Assembly (NCBI GenBank): GCA_030065235.1
Contig: JASJDC010000006.1
Location: 1-32,534 of the forward strand
DNA from: Alphaproteobacteria bacterium
GTDB lineage: Bacteria; Pseudomonadota; Alphaproteobacteria; UBA8366; Aestuariispiraceae
Direction of reading: 5' to 3'
Length of the DNA stretch: 32,534 bases
Shown: piece after piece, positions 15,733 to 24,220 of the stretch
How the letters are laid out: every line of letters starts with the position of its first letter
Position numbering within the stretch: the stretch's first letter is position 1
Translations under genes and position numbers: made by a program
Notes under the pieces: model-generated
The model's input: only the letters and a program-made list of their open reading frames with translations
What the model was told of the DNA's origin: nothing
The model's database searches: none

Positions 15733-16641
15733 CTACTGAGACTTCCGCTTGCGGGCTTCGACGATGATTTCATAATCCGCATGGCTGATCGGCGCGATCG
15801 CCTTGATCTTGCCGGCCATGAAGCCATAGGCGCATTCCGGGTCCACCGACGGAAGGCTTGCGAGCATCCCGGTAACCTTCAGTTTGACGCTTTCCGGTAG
15901 GCTCTTGGCGAGAACGATCGGTCCTTCCGGAATCACCTGAGAGCGCCAGATTTCCTTGATCTGGGTCATGTCAACCAGGCCGGCGTCGGTAGCCTTACGA
16001 AGCGCGCCGGAGTTGTAGCCGTCTTCCCATACGCCAAGACCGTCCGCCCAGGTGACGCCGCCGTCGATGTCGCCATTAGCGACCGCAACGATGGTTTGCT
16101 CATGGCCGCCCGTGAAGACGACCTCGCCGAAATGATCGCCGGACTCCATGGTGTAGCCAGCCTGGGGAATCTCGATCGATGGAATCAGATAGCCCGACGT
16201 CGAGTTTGGGTCGCCGAAGCCAAACTTCTTGCCCTTCATGTCGGCAAGATTTTCGATGCCGCTATCCACACGGGTAAAGCCGATGGAATAGTAGCCAAAC
16301 GACCCGTCCTCATTGATCTTCGTAAGCACCGGCTCAACGGCGTCTGGATTGGTCAGGTAGACCTTGGCGTACCCGGAGGCGCCAAGCCAAGCCATATCCA
16401 GGTTGCCGCCAAGCAAGCCTTCGATCACGCCGTTATAATCGGCAGGGGCGAATAGTTTAGTTTCGACGCCAAGAAGCTTTTCGGTGTGTTCTTGGATGCA
16501 GGCGTTCGAGCGCAGCCGGTCGGACGCGTTTTCGCCGCCGAGGATGCCGATCCGGAATTCTGAGATCTCAGCGGCCATTGCGCCGGTGGATACAAAGATC
16601 GCGGCCGCAGCAGCGGACAAGAGTTTGGAGGCGTTCATCAT
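15733..16641 (-). CDS. phnD: Phosphonate ABC transporter periplasmic binding protein PhnD
   Basis: PhnD captures phosphonates in the periplasm and delivers them to PhnE. The protein is about 302 residues long with a Sec signal peptide (MNASKLLSAAAAAIFVSTGAMAAE). The mature part shows FRIGILGGENASDRL, DYNGVIEGLLGGNLDMAWLG and a GFGDPNSTSGYLIP segment, where the S-T-S-G residues line the phosphonate site in this family; GGVTWADGLG follows. Two adjacent ATGs exist (16641 and 16638); the second has better spacing from AGGAG. The gene lies 83 bases after phnC. Ligand range cannot be read from sequence. Confidence 0.93.
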   Translation of the reverse strand: MMNASKLLSAAAAAIFVSTGAMAAEISEFRIGILGGENASDRLRSNACIQEHTEKLLGVETKLFAPADYNGVIEGLLGGNLDMAWLGASGYAKVYLTNPDAVEPVLTKINEDGSFGYYSIGFTRVDSGIENLADMKGKKFGFGDPNSTSGYLIPSIEIPQAGYTMESGDHFGEVVFTGGHEQTIVAVANGDIDGGVTWADGLGVWEDGYNSGALRKATDAGLVDMTQIKEIWRSQVIPEGPIVLAKSLPESVKLKVTGMLASLPSVDPECAYGFMAGKIKAIAPISHADYEIIVEARKRKSQ

Positions 16642-16724
16642 TCTCTCCTGAGTTGTGTGAGTGTGTCGTAAGGAAGACGTCGCAAACGCAAAGCCGGCCT
16701 ATAGGCGGTTACACGGCTAGCCTG

Positions 16725-17549
16725 TTACACGGCGACGGATACGGGCTCCGGCGTCGAAACAGGGGGCGTCGCTGAACGGCCGGGCAGCGAAGTCGATGTT
16801 GTCGCTTCGTCGATTTCTCTATCAGCGCCGTAGATTTCGCGTACGGCGGCTGGCTTCAGGTCTTCGGGAGGGCCGTCGAACACCATTTTACCATGCAGCA
16901 TGCCGATCACGCGATCACAATAGGCGCGCGCCGTATCGAGCGTATGCAGGTTGCAGATGACTGTGAGATTGTCGCGCTCGTGAATCTCGCGCAGCGACTT
17001 CATGACGATTTCGGCGCTCAGCGGGTCCAGTGAGGCGATCGGCTCGTCCGCTAGTATCATCTTTGGGGCCTGAGTCAGCGCGCGGGCGATGGCGACGCGC
17101 TGCTGCTGTCCACCGGAGAGCGTCTCTGCGCGCTGTAAGGCTTGGTCAACGATGTCCAGCCGCTCAAGGGCGGCGAGCGCACGCTCGATTTCCTCCGCGC
17201 CGAAGATATTGAACATACTTTTCAGGGTGTTATGGCCATTCAGACGGCCAAGCATCACATTGGTGACGACGTCGAGACGCGGCACTAGATTAAATTGCTG
17301 GAAGATCATGGCGCAATCGCGCTGCCACCGGCGTTTGGCCGCGCCTTTCAACTGCAGTACATCTCGTCCGTCGATGACGATTTCGCCGCCGTCTGCGTCG
17401 GTCAGCCGATTGATCATTCGCAGCAGTGTGGACTTGCCGGCGCCGGAGCGACCGATCACACCGATCATTTGCGGTTTTTCCGCAGAGAATGATATGTGAT
17501 CGACTGCCGTATGCTGACCGAACCGTTTAACGAGCTTACTAATGCGCAT
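16725..17549 (-). CDS. phnC: Phosphonate ABC transporter ATP-binding protein PhnC
   Basis: This 274-residue ATPase powers PhnDE-mediated phosphonate uptake. It has Walker [10 protein letters not shown], a Q-loop in [21 protein letters not shown], the signature [14 protein letters not shown], and Walker B with DEPIASLD. The [16 protein letters not shown] run is diagnostic of PhnC. The C-terminal 40 residues are a variable tail rich in Ser, Thr and Pro. I chose ATG 17549 because the conserved strand [10 protein letters not shown] starts there; an upstream in-frame ATG at 17603 would add 18 unconserved residues. A possible Pho box lies about 170 bases upstream, and the gap from the HD gene is 286 bases, so phnCDEE may have its own promoter. 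Confidence 0.93.
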   Translation of the reverse strand: MRISKLVKRFGQHTAVDHISFSAEKPQMIGVIGRSGAGKSTLLRMINRLTDADGGEIVIDGRDVLQLKGAAKRRWQRDCAMIFQQFNLVPRLDVVTNVMLGRLNGHNTLKSMFNIFGAEEIERALAALERLDIVDQALQRAETLSGGQQQRVAIARALTQAPKMILADEPIASLDPLSAEIVMKSLREIHERDNLTVICNLHTLDTARAYCDRVIGMLHGKMVFDGPPEDLKPAAVREIYGADREIDEATTSTSLPGRSATPPVSTPEPVSVAV

Positions 17550-17719
17550 TCCCTGACATCGCTCCCGACCTGCCAGTAAAAATAATCTCTTTCTAAAGGC
17601 CATAAGTAGCGTGCCAGCATGGTGCGACAGGGCTGCGTCACTTTTTTTACGGTTTCATGATACGCGCTCGGCGATGTTGATAAGCTGCTTAATTCTAGGG
17701 CGGTCTATGAAGAAGGAAT

Positions 17720-17737
17720 GGTGCAGTTGGATGACAG
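17720..17737 (-). promoter_or_regulatory. Possible Pho box upstream of phnC
   Basis: On the minus strand the sequence is CTGTCAT, four bases, then CTGCACC. The first half matches the PhoB half-site exactly; the second matches about four of seven positions. Spacing is the 11-base period expected for PhoB. It sits in the 286-base gap before phnC, where a phosphate-starvation promoter would make sense. The weak second half keeps confidence low. Confidence 0.35.
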
Positions 17738-17835
17738 GGGCGCTTTACGTTGGCGCGAGGTAGGCCGTCATTCCAACTACGGAGAGTGGTTCGCTCTCTG
17801 TGAGGCTGATTGTGAGTAAGGCGCTGTCGCGCCTG

Positions 17836-18393
17836 TTAGGCGACGTTCGCACGGTTATAGGCGATCGCCGCGTATTGCAGGTAGGCGTCCAGCCCATCGG
17901 TCTTCGCCGTCGGGTCTTTCGCCTTATCGTCCCAGCGGCGAAGCCGCACGGCGTCCGCGGCCCATGGATCCTCGAGAAAATGTGCAACAGAAAATCCGTT
18001 GTTGAGGCCGCCCTGCAGTTCGAGGCTCTGGATCGAGGCCGGTGACAGGGTCTCGTAATATTCGGGCTCGACCGTGCATAAGTACTGTTTCGCCGCAACG
18101 TGCAGCAAAATGGGCTGTGTCACGGCCTCGCCGAACCATTGCGACAAATAGGCCGCGCCGATCGCTTCGTGGCGCCGGTCGATTCCGGCGGCGGCGGCGC
18201 CCTCAAAACGATGATCGATGCAGTGACCGATATCGTGCAGCAGCGCCGCTGTCACCAGTTCCGCAGTCGCGCATTCCTTTACGGCAAACGCCGCACATTG
18301 TAGGGCGTGATCGAGTTGCGATACGCTTTCGTCACCATACCGTTTCTCGCCGATTTTGGTCATGATTTCGGTGATTGTCTCAATTGGCGACAT
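17836..18393 (-). CDS. PhnZ-like HD-domain mixed-valent di-iron phosphonate oxygenase
   Basis: This 185-residue protein belongs to the phosphonate-operon-associated HD family that includes PhnZ, which oxidatively cleaves 1-hydroxyphosphonates to a carboxylate and phosphate. Iron ligands are visible as His29, His53-Asp54 (LLHDIGH), His75, His98 and Asp155 (RRWDDKAK). Spacing matches PhnZ as I remember it (H34, H58, D59, H80, H104, D161), apart from one residue. Tyr19 and Glu22, equivalent to the PhnZ Tyr24/Glu27 pair, and Lys102 are also present. ATG 18393 has AAGGAG upstream; a GTG at 18411 overlapping the phnM stop is the alternative. It is the last gene of the C-P lyase operon. No PhnY hydroxylase is in the window, so its substrate is open. 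Confidence 0.85.
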   Translation of the reverse strand: MSPIETITEIMTKIGEKRYGDESVSQLDHALQCAAFAVKECATAELVTAALLHDIGHCIDHRFEGAAAAGIDRRHEAIGAAYLSQWFGEAVTQPILLHVAAKQYLCTVEPEYYETLSPASIQSLELQGGLNNGFSVAHFLEDPWAADAVRLRRWDDKAKDPTAKTDGLDAYLQYAAIAYNRANVA

Positions 18394-18407
18394 GGTGTTC
18401 TCCTTTG

Positions 18408-19550
18408 TCACGCGACCCGATGTCCTTCCCGCCAGACACCGCGGATCAGCGGGTGATGGGGCGTATGGCGCACGCGCACCAAGTCGGCGCGTCTACCAGG
18501 CGCAATTTCGCCCCGATCGGACAGGTTGGCGGCCTCCGCCGGCGTCTTCGTGACCAACCGGATTGCGCGCGGCAAGTCGTAATCCTCCAGCAACTCGTAC
18601 AACATAAAAGCGCTGTGCATTAGGCTGCTTGGCACGTAGTCGCTTGACAGGATATCCAGCACGCCGCGTTCGGCGAGTTCGCGCGCCGAGACATTGCCCG
18701 AGTGCGAACCGCCGCGCACGACGTTCGGCGCGCCCATAAGGACGCCCAACCCGTGCGCATGGGACGCCTCGGCGGCGACCGCAGTTGTCGGAAATTCGGC
18801 GATCGCCATCCCATCCTCGACGGCTTCCTGAACATGTTCATGCGTCGCGTCGTCATGGCTCGCCAGGCTGATGCCGCGGGACTTCGCTTGTTCTACGGCG
18901 TAGCGCCGGTTCTGTTCGCTGTTTTCCTGTTGATCTTTCAGGCGACGGGCGATGAAGGCGTCCATCTCCTCTGCCTTCAAACCGAACTTCCCTTGATAGT
19001 ATTTGCGATACTCGTTTTCATCGGCGAACTGTCGCTGACCCGGCGTGTGGTCCATCACCGAGACCAGCTTGACCAGCGGGCTGTCGATCAATCGGTCGAA
19101 CAGGTCGGCCATGCCGGCATAGGCGACTTCGCACCGCAGATGCAGGATATGGTCGGCTTGCAGAAGGTCAGAGGCGACGCCAGCGTCAAGCGCCTCGACG
19201 ACGTCGCTCAACCTTTCGACCCGCGGGTCGTCATCGACCATCGCGCCAAGGGCGATCGAGTCGAACACCGTGGTGATGCCGGCGGCGGCGACCTGTCGAT
19301 CGTGCGAGACGACCGCGGCCATGGTCGGCCATGTCGTCTTTGGACGCGGCGTCAAATGGCTTTCGAGATTGTCGGTATGGAGTTCGACAAGCCCCGGAAT
19401 CAGAAGATCGCCCTCCAGGTCCAGGGCGCTGGACAGAGCGGAACTGGTTCTGGCGATATCGGTGATGACGCCATCGCGCACGGCGACTGCGCCGTCGACA
19501 ATGTCATCGGCCAGGACGATGCGCGCGTTGGTGAACACGGTTTCGGTCAT
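18408..19550 (-). CDS. phnM: Alpha-D-ribose 1-methylphosphonate 5-triphosphate diphosphatase PhnM
   Basis: PhnM removes pyrophosphate from ribose 1-alkylphosphonate 5-triphosphate, giving the 5-phosphate substrate of PhnJ. The 380-residue protein is an amidohydrolase-superfamily enzyme. Metal-site motifs are ELHTDNLESHL near residue 55, HLRCE near 137, MDHTPGQ near 165, SHDDATHEH near 234 and SSDYVPSS near 307. The GAPNVVRGGSHSGN segment is typical of PhnM. Its first four bases overlap phnL (ATGA), showing translational coupling, and its stop abuts the HD oxygenase gene. Length fits the family. Confidence 0.94.
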   Translation of the reverse strand: MTETVFTNARIVLADDIVDGAVAVRDGVITDIARTSSALSSALDLEGDLLIPGLVELHTDNLESHLTPRPKTTWPTMAAVVSHDRQVAAAGITTVFDSIALGAMVDDDPRVERLSDVVEALDAGVASDLLQADHILHLRCEVAYAGMADLFDRLIDSPLVKLVSVMDHTPGQRQFADENEYRKYYQGKFGLKAEEMDAFIARRLKDQQENSEQNRRYAVEQAKSRGISLASHDDATHEHVQEAVEDGMAIAEFPTTAVAAEASHAHGLGVLMGAPNVVRGGSHSGNVSARELAERGVLDILSSDYVPSSLMHSAFMLYELLEDYDLPRAIRLVTKTPAEAANLSDRGEIAPGRRADLVRVRHTPHHPLIRGVWREGHRVA

Positions 19551-20248
19551 GCCGCTTGCCTCGCATAATGCGCCATCTCGAAAGCGCGGGTCGACACGGC
19601 GTCGCGTATATCGGCGTCGTGAAAAATGCCGACGATCGCGGCCCCTCGGTTGCGCGCCTCCCGGATCAAATCGAGCACAACTTCACGGTTCGCCGCGTCC
19701 AGGCTCGCCGTTGGTTCGTCGAGCAGCATGACCGGGCGCCCTAAGATGAATCCACGCGCGATATTCACGCGCTGCTGTTCGCCGCCGGAGAAAGTGATCG
19801 GCGATAATGACCAAAGGCTCTCAGGAATGCGCAGCCTTTGCAGCAGGCCCGCGGCGCGCGCCCGCGCTTCCTCTGCGTCGACGCCGACGGCGCGCAACGG
19901 TTCAGAGACGATGTCGAGGGTGGCGACCCGCGGGACGACCCTCAAGAACTGCGAGACATAGGCGATGGTGCGCCGGCGAACCTCGATAATCTGGTGCGGG
20001 TGCGCGGACGCCATATCGACCCAATCCTCATCATGCCGGACAAGAATGCGGCCGCTCGGGCAAACATAATTGGCGTCGATCATACGCATCAGCGTGCTTT
20101 TGCCGACGCCGGATCCGCCGCTGAGGACAACGCATTCCCCGGCGTCGACCGTCAGGTCGAGCCCCTGGAACACCGAAATCTCAACCCCGCCTTGGACATG
20201 AAGCGTGAAAGTCTTGGCGACCTGCTCGATCTTCAGCATCGTGGTCAT
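19547..20248 (-). CDS. phnL: C-P lyase ABC-type ATPase subunit PhnL
   Basis: PhnL is an ABC-type ATPase that associates with the PhnGHIJ core complex rather than with a transporter. The 233-residue protein has Walker A GGSGVGKST, the signature FSGGEQQRVNIARG and Walker B LLDEPTASLD. Its N-terminal part, GVEISVFQGLDLTVDAGECV, matches PhnL more than PhnC. No membrane partner is encoded with it beyond PhnE. It lies 4 bases after phnK and overlaps phnM by 4 bases. In the related E. coli complex PhnK and PhnL bind together on PhnJ. Confidence 0.93.
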   Translation of the reverse strand: MTTMLKIEQVAKTFTLHVQGGVEISVFQGLDLTVDAGECVVLSGGSGVGKSTLMRMIDANYVCPSGRILVRHDEDWVDMASAHPHQIIEVRRRTIAYVSQFLRVVPRVATLDIVSEPLRAVGVDAEEARARAAGLLQRLRIPESLWSLSPITFSGGEQQRVNIARGFILGRPVMLLDEPTASLDAANREVVLDLIREARNRGAAIVGIFHDADIRDAVSTRAFEMAHYARQAA

Positions 20249-20252
20249 GGCG

Positions 20253-21035
20253 TCATGTCCTCAGGATCGATGACACGAGGAGTTGCGAATAGGGGTGTTG
20301 CGGATCGTCCAGCACCTGATCGGTCAGGCCGCTTTCAACCACGCGGCCCTTCCGCATGACGAGGAGCCGGTGGGCCAGCAACCTGACCACGGCGAGATCA
20401 TGGGTGACCACGATCGCGGACAAACCAAGATCGGTGACCAACCCGCGGAGCAGATCGAGCAGCCGCGCCTGAACCGAGACATCCAAGCCGCCCGTCGGTT
20501 CGTCCATGAAGATCAGACGCGGCCCGGTCACCAGATTGCGGGCGATCTGCAGCCGTTGTTGCATGCCGCCGGAATAGGTGGCCGGCAGGTCGTCGATCCG
20601 CTCGGCGTCGACCTCTACCCGCTCCAGCCAGTCGATCGCTTTGCTGCGGATGTCGCCATAATGGCGCTCGCCGACCGCCATCAGGCGTTCGCCGACATTG
20701 GCGCCGGCCGAAACGTTCATACGCAATCCATCACGCGGGTTCTGATGCACGAAGGCCCAGTCGACGCGCATCAGCAACCGTCGCTCCGGCTCGCTGATCG
20801 TGTGAATGTCGACGCTCTCGTCTGTGCGGGTGCGACATGTGACCCGACCGGCCGTCGGCGTCAGGCGTCCATAAAGCGTCGACAGCAGGGTCGATTTGCC
20901 GGAGCCCGATTCGCCGACGACCCCCATCACCTCGCCTGGAAAGAGGTCGAAGCTGACATGCTCGCATCCGCGATGGCGTCCATAATAGTGTGCGACATCG
21001 TCGGCTTGCAGAATCGGTTGCGCCGCGCCGATCAT
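20253..21035 (-). CDS. phnK: C-P lyase ABC-type ATPase subunit PhnK
   Basis: This 260-residue ATPase has Walker A GESGSGKSTLL, a Q-loop in FVHQNPRDGLRMNVSAGANV, signature YSGGMQQRLQIARN and Walker B MDEPTGGLDVS. The HQNPRDGLR stretch is characteristic of PhnK. In C-P lyase it docks on the PhnJ insertion and couples ATP hydrolysis to opening of the core complex. The ATG at 21035 overlaps the phnJ stop as ATGA, so translation is coupled. It is paired with phnL just downstream. Confidence 0.93.
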   Translation of the reverse strand: MIGAAQPILQADDVAHYYGRHRGCEHVSFDLFPGEVMGVVGESGSGKSTLLSTLYGRLTPTAGRVTCRTRTDESVDIHTISEPERRLLMRVDWAFVHQNPRDGLRMNVSAGANVGERLMAVGERHYGDIRSKAIDWLERVEVDAERIDDLPATYSGGMQQRLQIARNLVTGPRLIFMDEPTGGLDVSVQARLLDLLRGLVTDLGLSAIVVTHDLAVVRLLAHRLLVMRKGRVVESGLTDQVLDDPQHPYSQLLVSSILRT

Positions 21036-21949
21036 GGTGCGGCGCTCATCGTTTCGAATGGGGCGGCGGCCGCCGCCGGGCCGACATGGCCGTTTGCACG
21101 GCGCTCGCGGCAATGGTCGGTGTCTGAGCAGACGAACATCCGGCCGCCGGCGTCGTCAAGGATGACCTCGTCCAGGAAGGAGTGCGTGTCCCCGCAAAGC
21201 GCGCAGGCTGCGTCCCATGTCGGAAGCTCAAACGGATAGTCGTCGAAGTCCAGGCTCTTCACTTCCGTATAAGGCGGGATCGCATAGATGCGTTTTTCTC
21301 GGCCGGCCCCGAACAACTGCAGGGCCGGGCAGCGATCCATTTTCGGGTTGTCGAACTTCGGCGTCGGCGACGGGTCCATGACGTAGCGTCCAGCGACTTT
21401 GACCGGATAGGCGTAGGAGGTCGCGATATGGCCATGGCGCGCGATGTCTTCATAGAGTTTGACATGCATCAGGCCGTAATCCTCAAGCGCGTGCATTTGA
21501 CGGGTTTCGGTCTCGCGCGGCTCGAGGAAGCGCAGCGGTTCGGGAATGGGCACCTGATAGACCAGGATTTGATCTTCGCGCAGCGGCGACTCCGGGATAC
21601 GATGCCGTGTCTGAATGATGCTCGCGTCTCCGGTGCTTTCCGTCGTGCGGACGCCGGTCGTCCGAACGAAGAACTTGCGGATCGAGATCGCGTTGGTGGT
21701 GTCGTCCGACCCTTGATCGATGACTTTCAGAACGTCGTCCGGGCCGATGACCCCGGCTGTGACTTGGATGCCGCCGGTGCCCCAGCCATAGGGCATCGGC
21801 ATTTCGCGGCTGGCGAACGGCGCCTGATAGCCTGGAATCGCGACCGCCTTGAGGATGGCGCGACGGATCATGCGTTTGGTTTGTTCGTCGAGGAAGGCGA
21901 AATTGTAGGACGGGTCCCAGGCGCCTTGCGTTTCACTCGGCTGCGACAT
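21032..21949 (-). CDS. phnJ: Alpha-D-ribose 1-methylphosphonate 5-phosphate C-P lyase PhnJ
   Basis: PhnJ is the radical SAM enzyme that cleaves the carbon-phosphorus bond, releasing the alkane and ribose 1,2-cyclic phosphate 5-phosphate. The 305-residue protein has the four-cysteine pattern CALC, then C after 21 residues, then C after five more. This matches the PhnJ CxxC-x21-C-x5-C layout that holds the 4Fe-4S cluster and the catalytic cysteine. The N-terminus YNFAFLDEQTKRMIRRAILK and the MPYGWGTGGIQVT segment are typical. The ATG at 21949 has GAGGAGG six bases upstream; the ATG one codon earlier is the alternative. It overlaps phnI by 17 bases. Confidence 0.96.
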   Translation of the reverse strand: MSQPSETQGAWDPSYNFAFLDEQTKRMIRRAILKAVAIPGYQAPFASREMPMPYGWGTGGIQVTAGVIGPDDVLKVIDQGSDDTTNAISIRKFFVRTTGVRTTESTGDASIIQTRHRIPESPLREDQILVYQVPIPEPLRFLEPRETETRQMHALEDYGLMHVKLYEDIARHGHIATSYAYPVKVAGRYVMDPSPTPKFDNPKMDRCPALQLFGAGREKRIYAIPPYTEVKSLDFDDYPFELPTWDAACALCGDTHSFLDEVILDDAGGRMFVCSDTDHCRERRANGHVGPAAAAAPFETMSAAP

Positions 21950-23048
21950 CATGGGCCTCCTCACCGTCGCTCCAGCGACCCTGCTCGATCTCACGCCGCA
22001 TCTTCCGCACCAATTCGAGCTCCGACTGAAAATCGACATAATGCGGCAGTTTCAGGTGCTGCACGAAGCCGGACGCTTCGACATTGTCGGCATGCGCCAG
22101 AACGAATTCTTCGTCGTGACATGGCGCGTCGACCTCCTCGCCCAGATCGCGTCCGCGCAGCGCGCGGTCGACCAACGCCATCGCCATGGCTTTGCGCTCG
22201 CAGAAGCCAAAGGTCAGGCCGTAGCCGCGCGTGAATTTCGGCGGTTCGGTCTTGGACCCCATGAACTGGTTCACCATTTCGCATTCGGTGACCGTGATTT
22301 CGCCGATGGTCACGGGCCCGTCGATTCCGTCGATGTCGATTTCAATCTCGACCGCACCCATGCGTATCTCGCCCGCGAACGGGTGCGTTCGTCCGTAGCC
22401 CCGTTGCGTCGAGTAGCCGAGCGCTAGCAAGAAACCCTCGTCACCGCGCGCCAAAGCCTGCAATCTCAGATCGCGATCGGCTGGAAACTCCATTGGCTCT
22501 CGTGTCAGATCGCCCGGAGCGTCTTTGTCCGGCACGGCGCCCGCCTCTTCGATCAGATCCTCGCCAGCAAGCAACTCGGTGACCCGTGGGGCGACCACCG
22601 GTTCGGCTGGATCCGCGTCGAGAGACGCATCGCCACCGCCTTCGGCGGCGAGCGCGAAATCGAGCAGCCGGTGGGTATAGTCGAAGGTCGGGCCCAAGAC
22701 TTGGCCGCCCGGCAAGTCCTTGTAGGTCGCCGAGATCCGACGCCTGATATTCATGGCGCCAGTATCGATCGGCTTCGTTTCCCAAAGGCGCGGGAGCGTC
22801 GTCCGGTACGCCCGGAGCAGGAATATCGCTTCGACAAGATCGCCGCGCGCCTGCTTGATGGCGAGCGCGGCGAGATCGGGGTCGTGGAGGGAGCCTTCAG
22901 TCATAACGCGATCGACCGCCAGGCTCATCTGCTGCTTGATTTGCTCCAGCGAAAGCTCGGGCACGTTGGTATCGCCGCGACGCTCTTCAGCGAGCAGTTT
23001 GTGGGCGTTCTCAATGGCGGCCTCACCGCCTTTGACAGCGACATACAT
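21933..23048 (-). CDS. phnI: C-P lyase core subunit PhnI
   Basis: PhnI catalyses attack of phosphonate on ATP at the ribose C1, displacing adenine, with PhnG, PhnH and PhnL. This 371-residue protein starts MYVAVKGGEAAIENAHKLL, the usual PhnI opening, and contains LRAYRTTLPRL and MNIRRRISATYKDLPGGQ, and further on ALGYSTQRGYGRTHPFAGEI. The C-terminal part, VNQFMGSKTEPPKFTRGYG, is also well conserved in the family. It is separated from phnH by one base and overlaps phnJ, so expression is tightly coupled. Length is as expected. Confidence 0.95.
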   Translation of the reverse strand: MYVAVKGGEAAIENAHKLLAEERRGDTNVPELSLEQIKQQMSLAVDRVMTEGSLHDPDLAALAIKQARGDLVEAIFLLRAYRTTLPRLWETKPIDTGAMNIRRRISATYKDLPGGQVLGPTFDYTHRLLDFALAAEGGGDASLDADPAEPVVAPRVTELLAGEDLIEEAGAVPDKDAPGDLTREPMEFPADRDLRLQALARGDEGFLLALGYSTQRGYGRTHPFAGEIRMGAVEIEIDIDGIDGPVTIGEITVTECEMVNQFMGSKTEPPKFTRGYGLTFGFCERKAMAMALVDRALRGRDLGEEVDAPCHDEEFVLAHADNVEASGFVQHLKLPHYVDFQSELELVRKMRREIEQGRWSDGEEAHDVAAE

Positions 23049-23049
23049 G

Positions 23050-23661
23050 TCAAACCTCCGCCCGAGTGGTTCGCGGCAGGCAAGCCAATGACGAGCCGGC
23101 GCATAAGATCACATCCACGCCGAGCGGAAAGAGCAGCCCCAGTCTCTCGCGGGCGAGCCAGAAATCGGCATGCAGTCCGTCGACGCCGAGCTTGTGGGCA
23201 TGTTCGACGCCGGGGCCCCGGAGCCTGATCGACCCGTCGGCCGACAACGCCTGCACTTGAATGACGACAGTCGCCGATCGATCCGGATATTCAGGCGTCC
23301 CAATCGCGAAACGGGAGAGATCACCGGCGTCAGCGCCGTCGATGATGGCGAAAGCAGCCTCGTCGGCCTGTTCGGTCAGCGGACAGCCCGTATGAAAGGT
23401 CAGGAACTCCTGAACCGGCGCTGTCGCGATGCCCGGCGCGATAAAAACAGGCGTCGAGAGGTCAAACAGGGTCAGCGCGACGGCGGCGCTGGCGGAGACC
23501 AACGGCCCCGGCGGCGGCGACGGCAGGGCGGCGAATGCGACCCGTCCCGGGCGCGAAAAAGCCTCGAGCACGGCGCGGAAGACGGATTGAGAGTCCAGCG
23601 TCGGATCGTCGAAGCCGGCGGGGATCGGAACAGCTTCTAAAGGTGGCGGCGCGGGTGTCAT
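23050..23661 (-). CDS. phnH: C-P lyase core subunit PhnH
   Basis: PhnH is a structural and catalytic member of the PhnGHIJ core, with a fold related to PLP-dependent transferases but without the cofactor lysine. The 203-residue protein begins with the typical pattern of a Pro-rich start then GFDDPTLDSQSVFRAVLEAF and SRPGRV. It continues with DLSTPVF, EFLTFHTGCPL and the GIEHAHKLGVDGLHADFW-like end (here GVEHAHKLGVDGLHADFW). The ATG at 23661 overlaps the phnG stop as ATGA. It is followed by phnI after one base. Confidence 0.94.
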   Translation of the reverse strand: MTPAPPPLEAVPIPAGFDDPTLDSQSVFRAVLEAFSRPGRVAFAALPSPPPGPLVSASAAVALTLFDLSTPVFIAPGIATAPVQEFLTFHTGCPLTEQADEAAFAIIDGADAGDLSRFAIGTPEYPDRSATVVIQVQALSADGSIRLRGPGVEHAHKLGVDGLHADFWLARERLGLLFPLGVDVILCAGSSLACLPRTTRAEV

Positions 23662-24137
23662 GTATGCCCCCGCTCCATCGTGAAAAACTCGACCCGTGTC
23701 GCGGCCGTCTTGGCCGCTTGCGTGGCTTGGCGTTCTTCGAGCGCCGCTGAAAGGTTGTTAAGGGCGTTTTCCCGAGCGGCGATGTCGCACCCGCTGTCCT
23801 GGTAGGCCGCGTCCAGCCGTGCGATCAGCGCGGCTTTGTCCCGATCGCGGCCGCCAATGGCGCCAATTCCTTCGATATGGGTCCTGGTCCGGGAGTCGAC
23901 GGCCCCGACCGAGCACCGCGTGACGGTCATTTCACCCAGGTTGAAGGCCGCGCCGGCGCCGCCGGCTCGGCCGCGCACCATCGCCAGGCCGACTTCCGGT
24001 CGGCGCAACACCCGTGTCTCCGGCGCAGTTGGCAATGCGTCCCAAATCTCTGCTAACTGGCGGGTCTCGCTCAGCGCCATCAGCCGCAGCCAGCGGCGCC
24101 GGGCCTCGCTCTGAGATGATTGTGTCGCGTTAGACAT
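23658..24137 (-). CDS. phnG: C-P lyase core subunit PhnG
   Basis: PhnG is the first gene of the C-P lyase operon; its product assists PhnI in forming the ribose 1-phosphonate triphosphate. The 159-residue protein shows the PhnG pattern RRRWLRLMALSETRQLAEIW, then PEVGLAMVRGRAGGAGAAF, NLGEMTVTRCSV and GRDRDKAALIARLDA. ATG 24137 has GAAGAAA upstream. An ATG at 24158 in frame would extend the protein by seven residues but falls inside the palindromic operator at 24148-24157. The gene is divergent from phnF. Confidence 0.93.
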   Translation of the reverse strand: MSNATQSSQSEARRRWLRLMALSETRQLAEIWDALPTAPETRVLRRPEVGLAMVRGRAGGAGAAFNLGEMTVTRCSVGAVDSRTRTHIEGIGAIGGRDRDKAALIARLDAAYQDSGCDIAARENALNNLSAALEERQATQAAKTAATRVEFFTMERGHT

Positions 24138-24147
24138 TTTCTTCACT

Positions 24148-24157
24148 TGTCTAGACA
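24148..24157. promoter_or_regulatory. Probable PhnF operator between phnG and phnF
   Basis: TGTCTAGACA is a perfect 10-base palindrome, extended to TTGTCTAGACAT, in the leader of phnG. GntR/HutC-family repressors bind such short inverted repeats, and the TCTAGA core resembles the TATAGA core I recall for mycobacterial PhnF sites. A partial copy (AGACA) lies at 24132-24136. Binding here would cover the start of the phnG transcript and the phnF promoter. Confidence 0.6.
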
Positions 24158-24220
24158 TCTCATGTAACGCAACATACGCCCATGCGCTTAGCGAGGCCAG
24201 AGAATTATGGTGAAGCTTTC

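Noticed and set aside
16708-16733. Ten-base direct repeat GTTACACGGC twice at the end of phnC
   Set aside because: Only two copies, partly within the phnC stop region; too short to call an attachment site or operator.
20283-22234. Two long + strand frames opposite phnK and phnJ
   Set aside because: They are antisense to phnI, phnJ and phnK, whose motifs are unambiguous.
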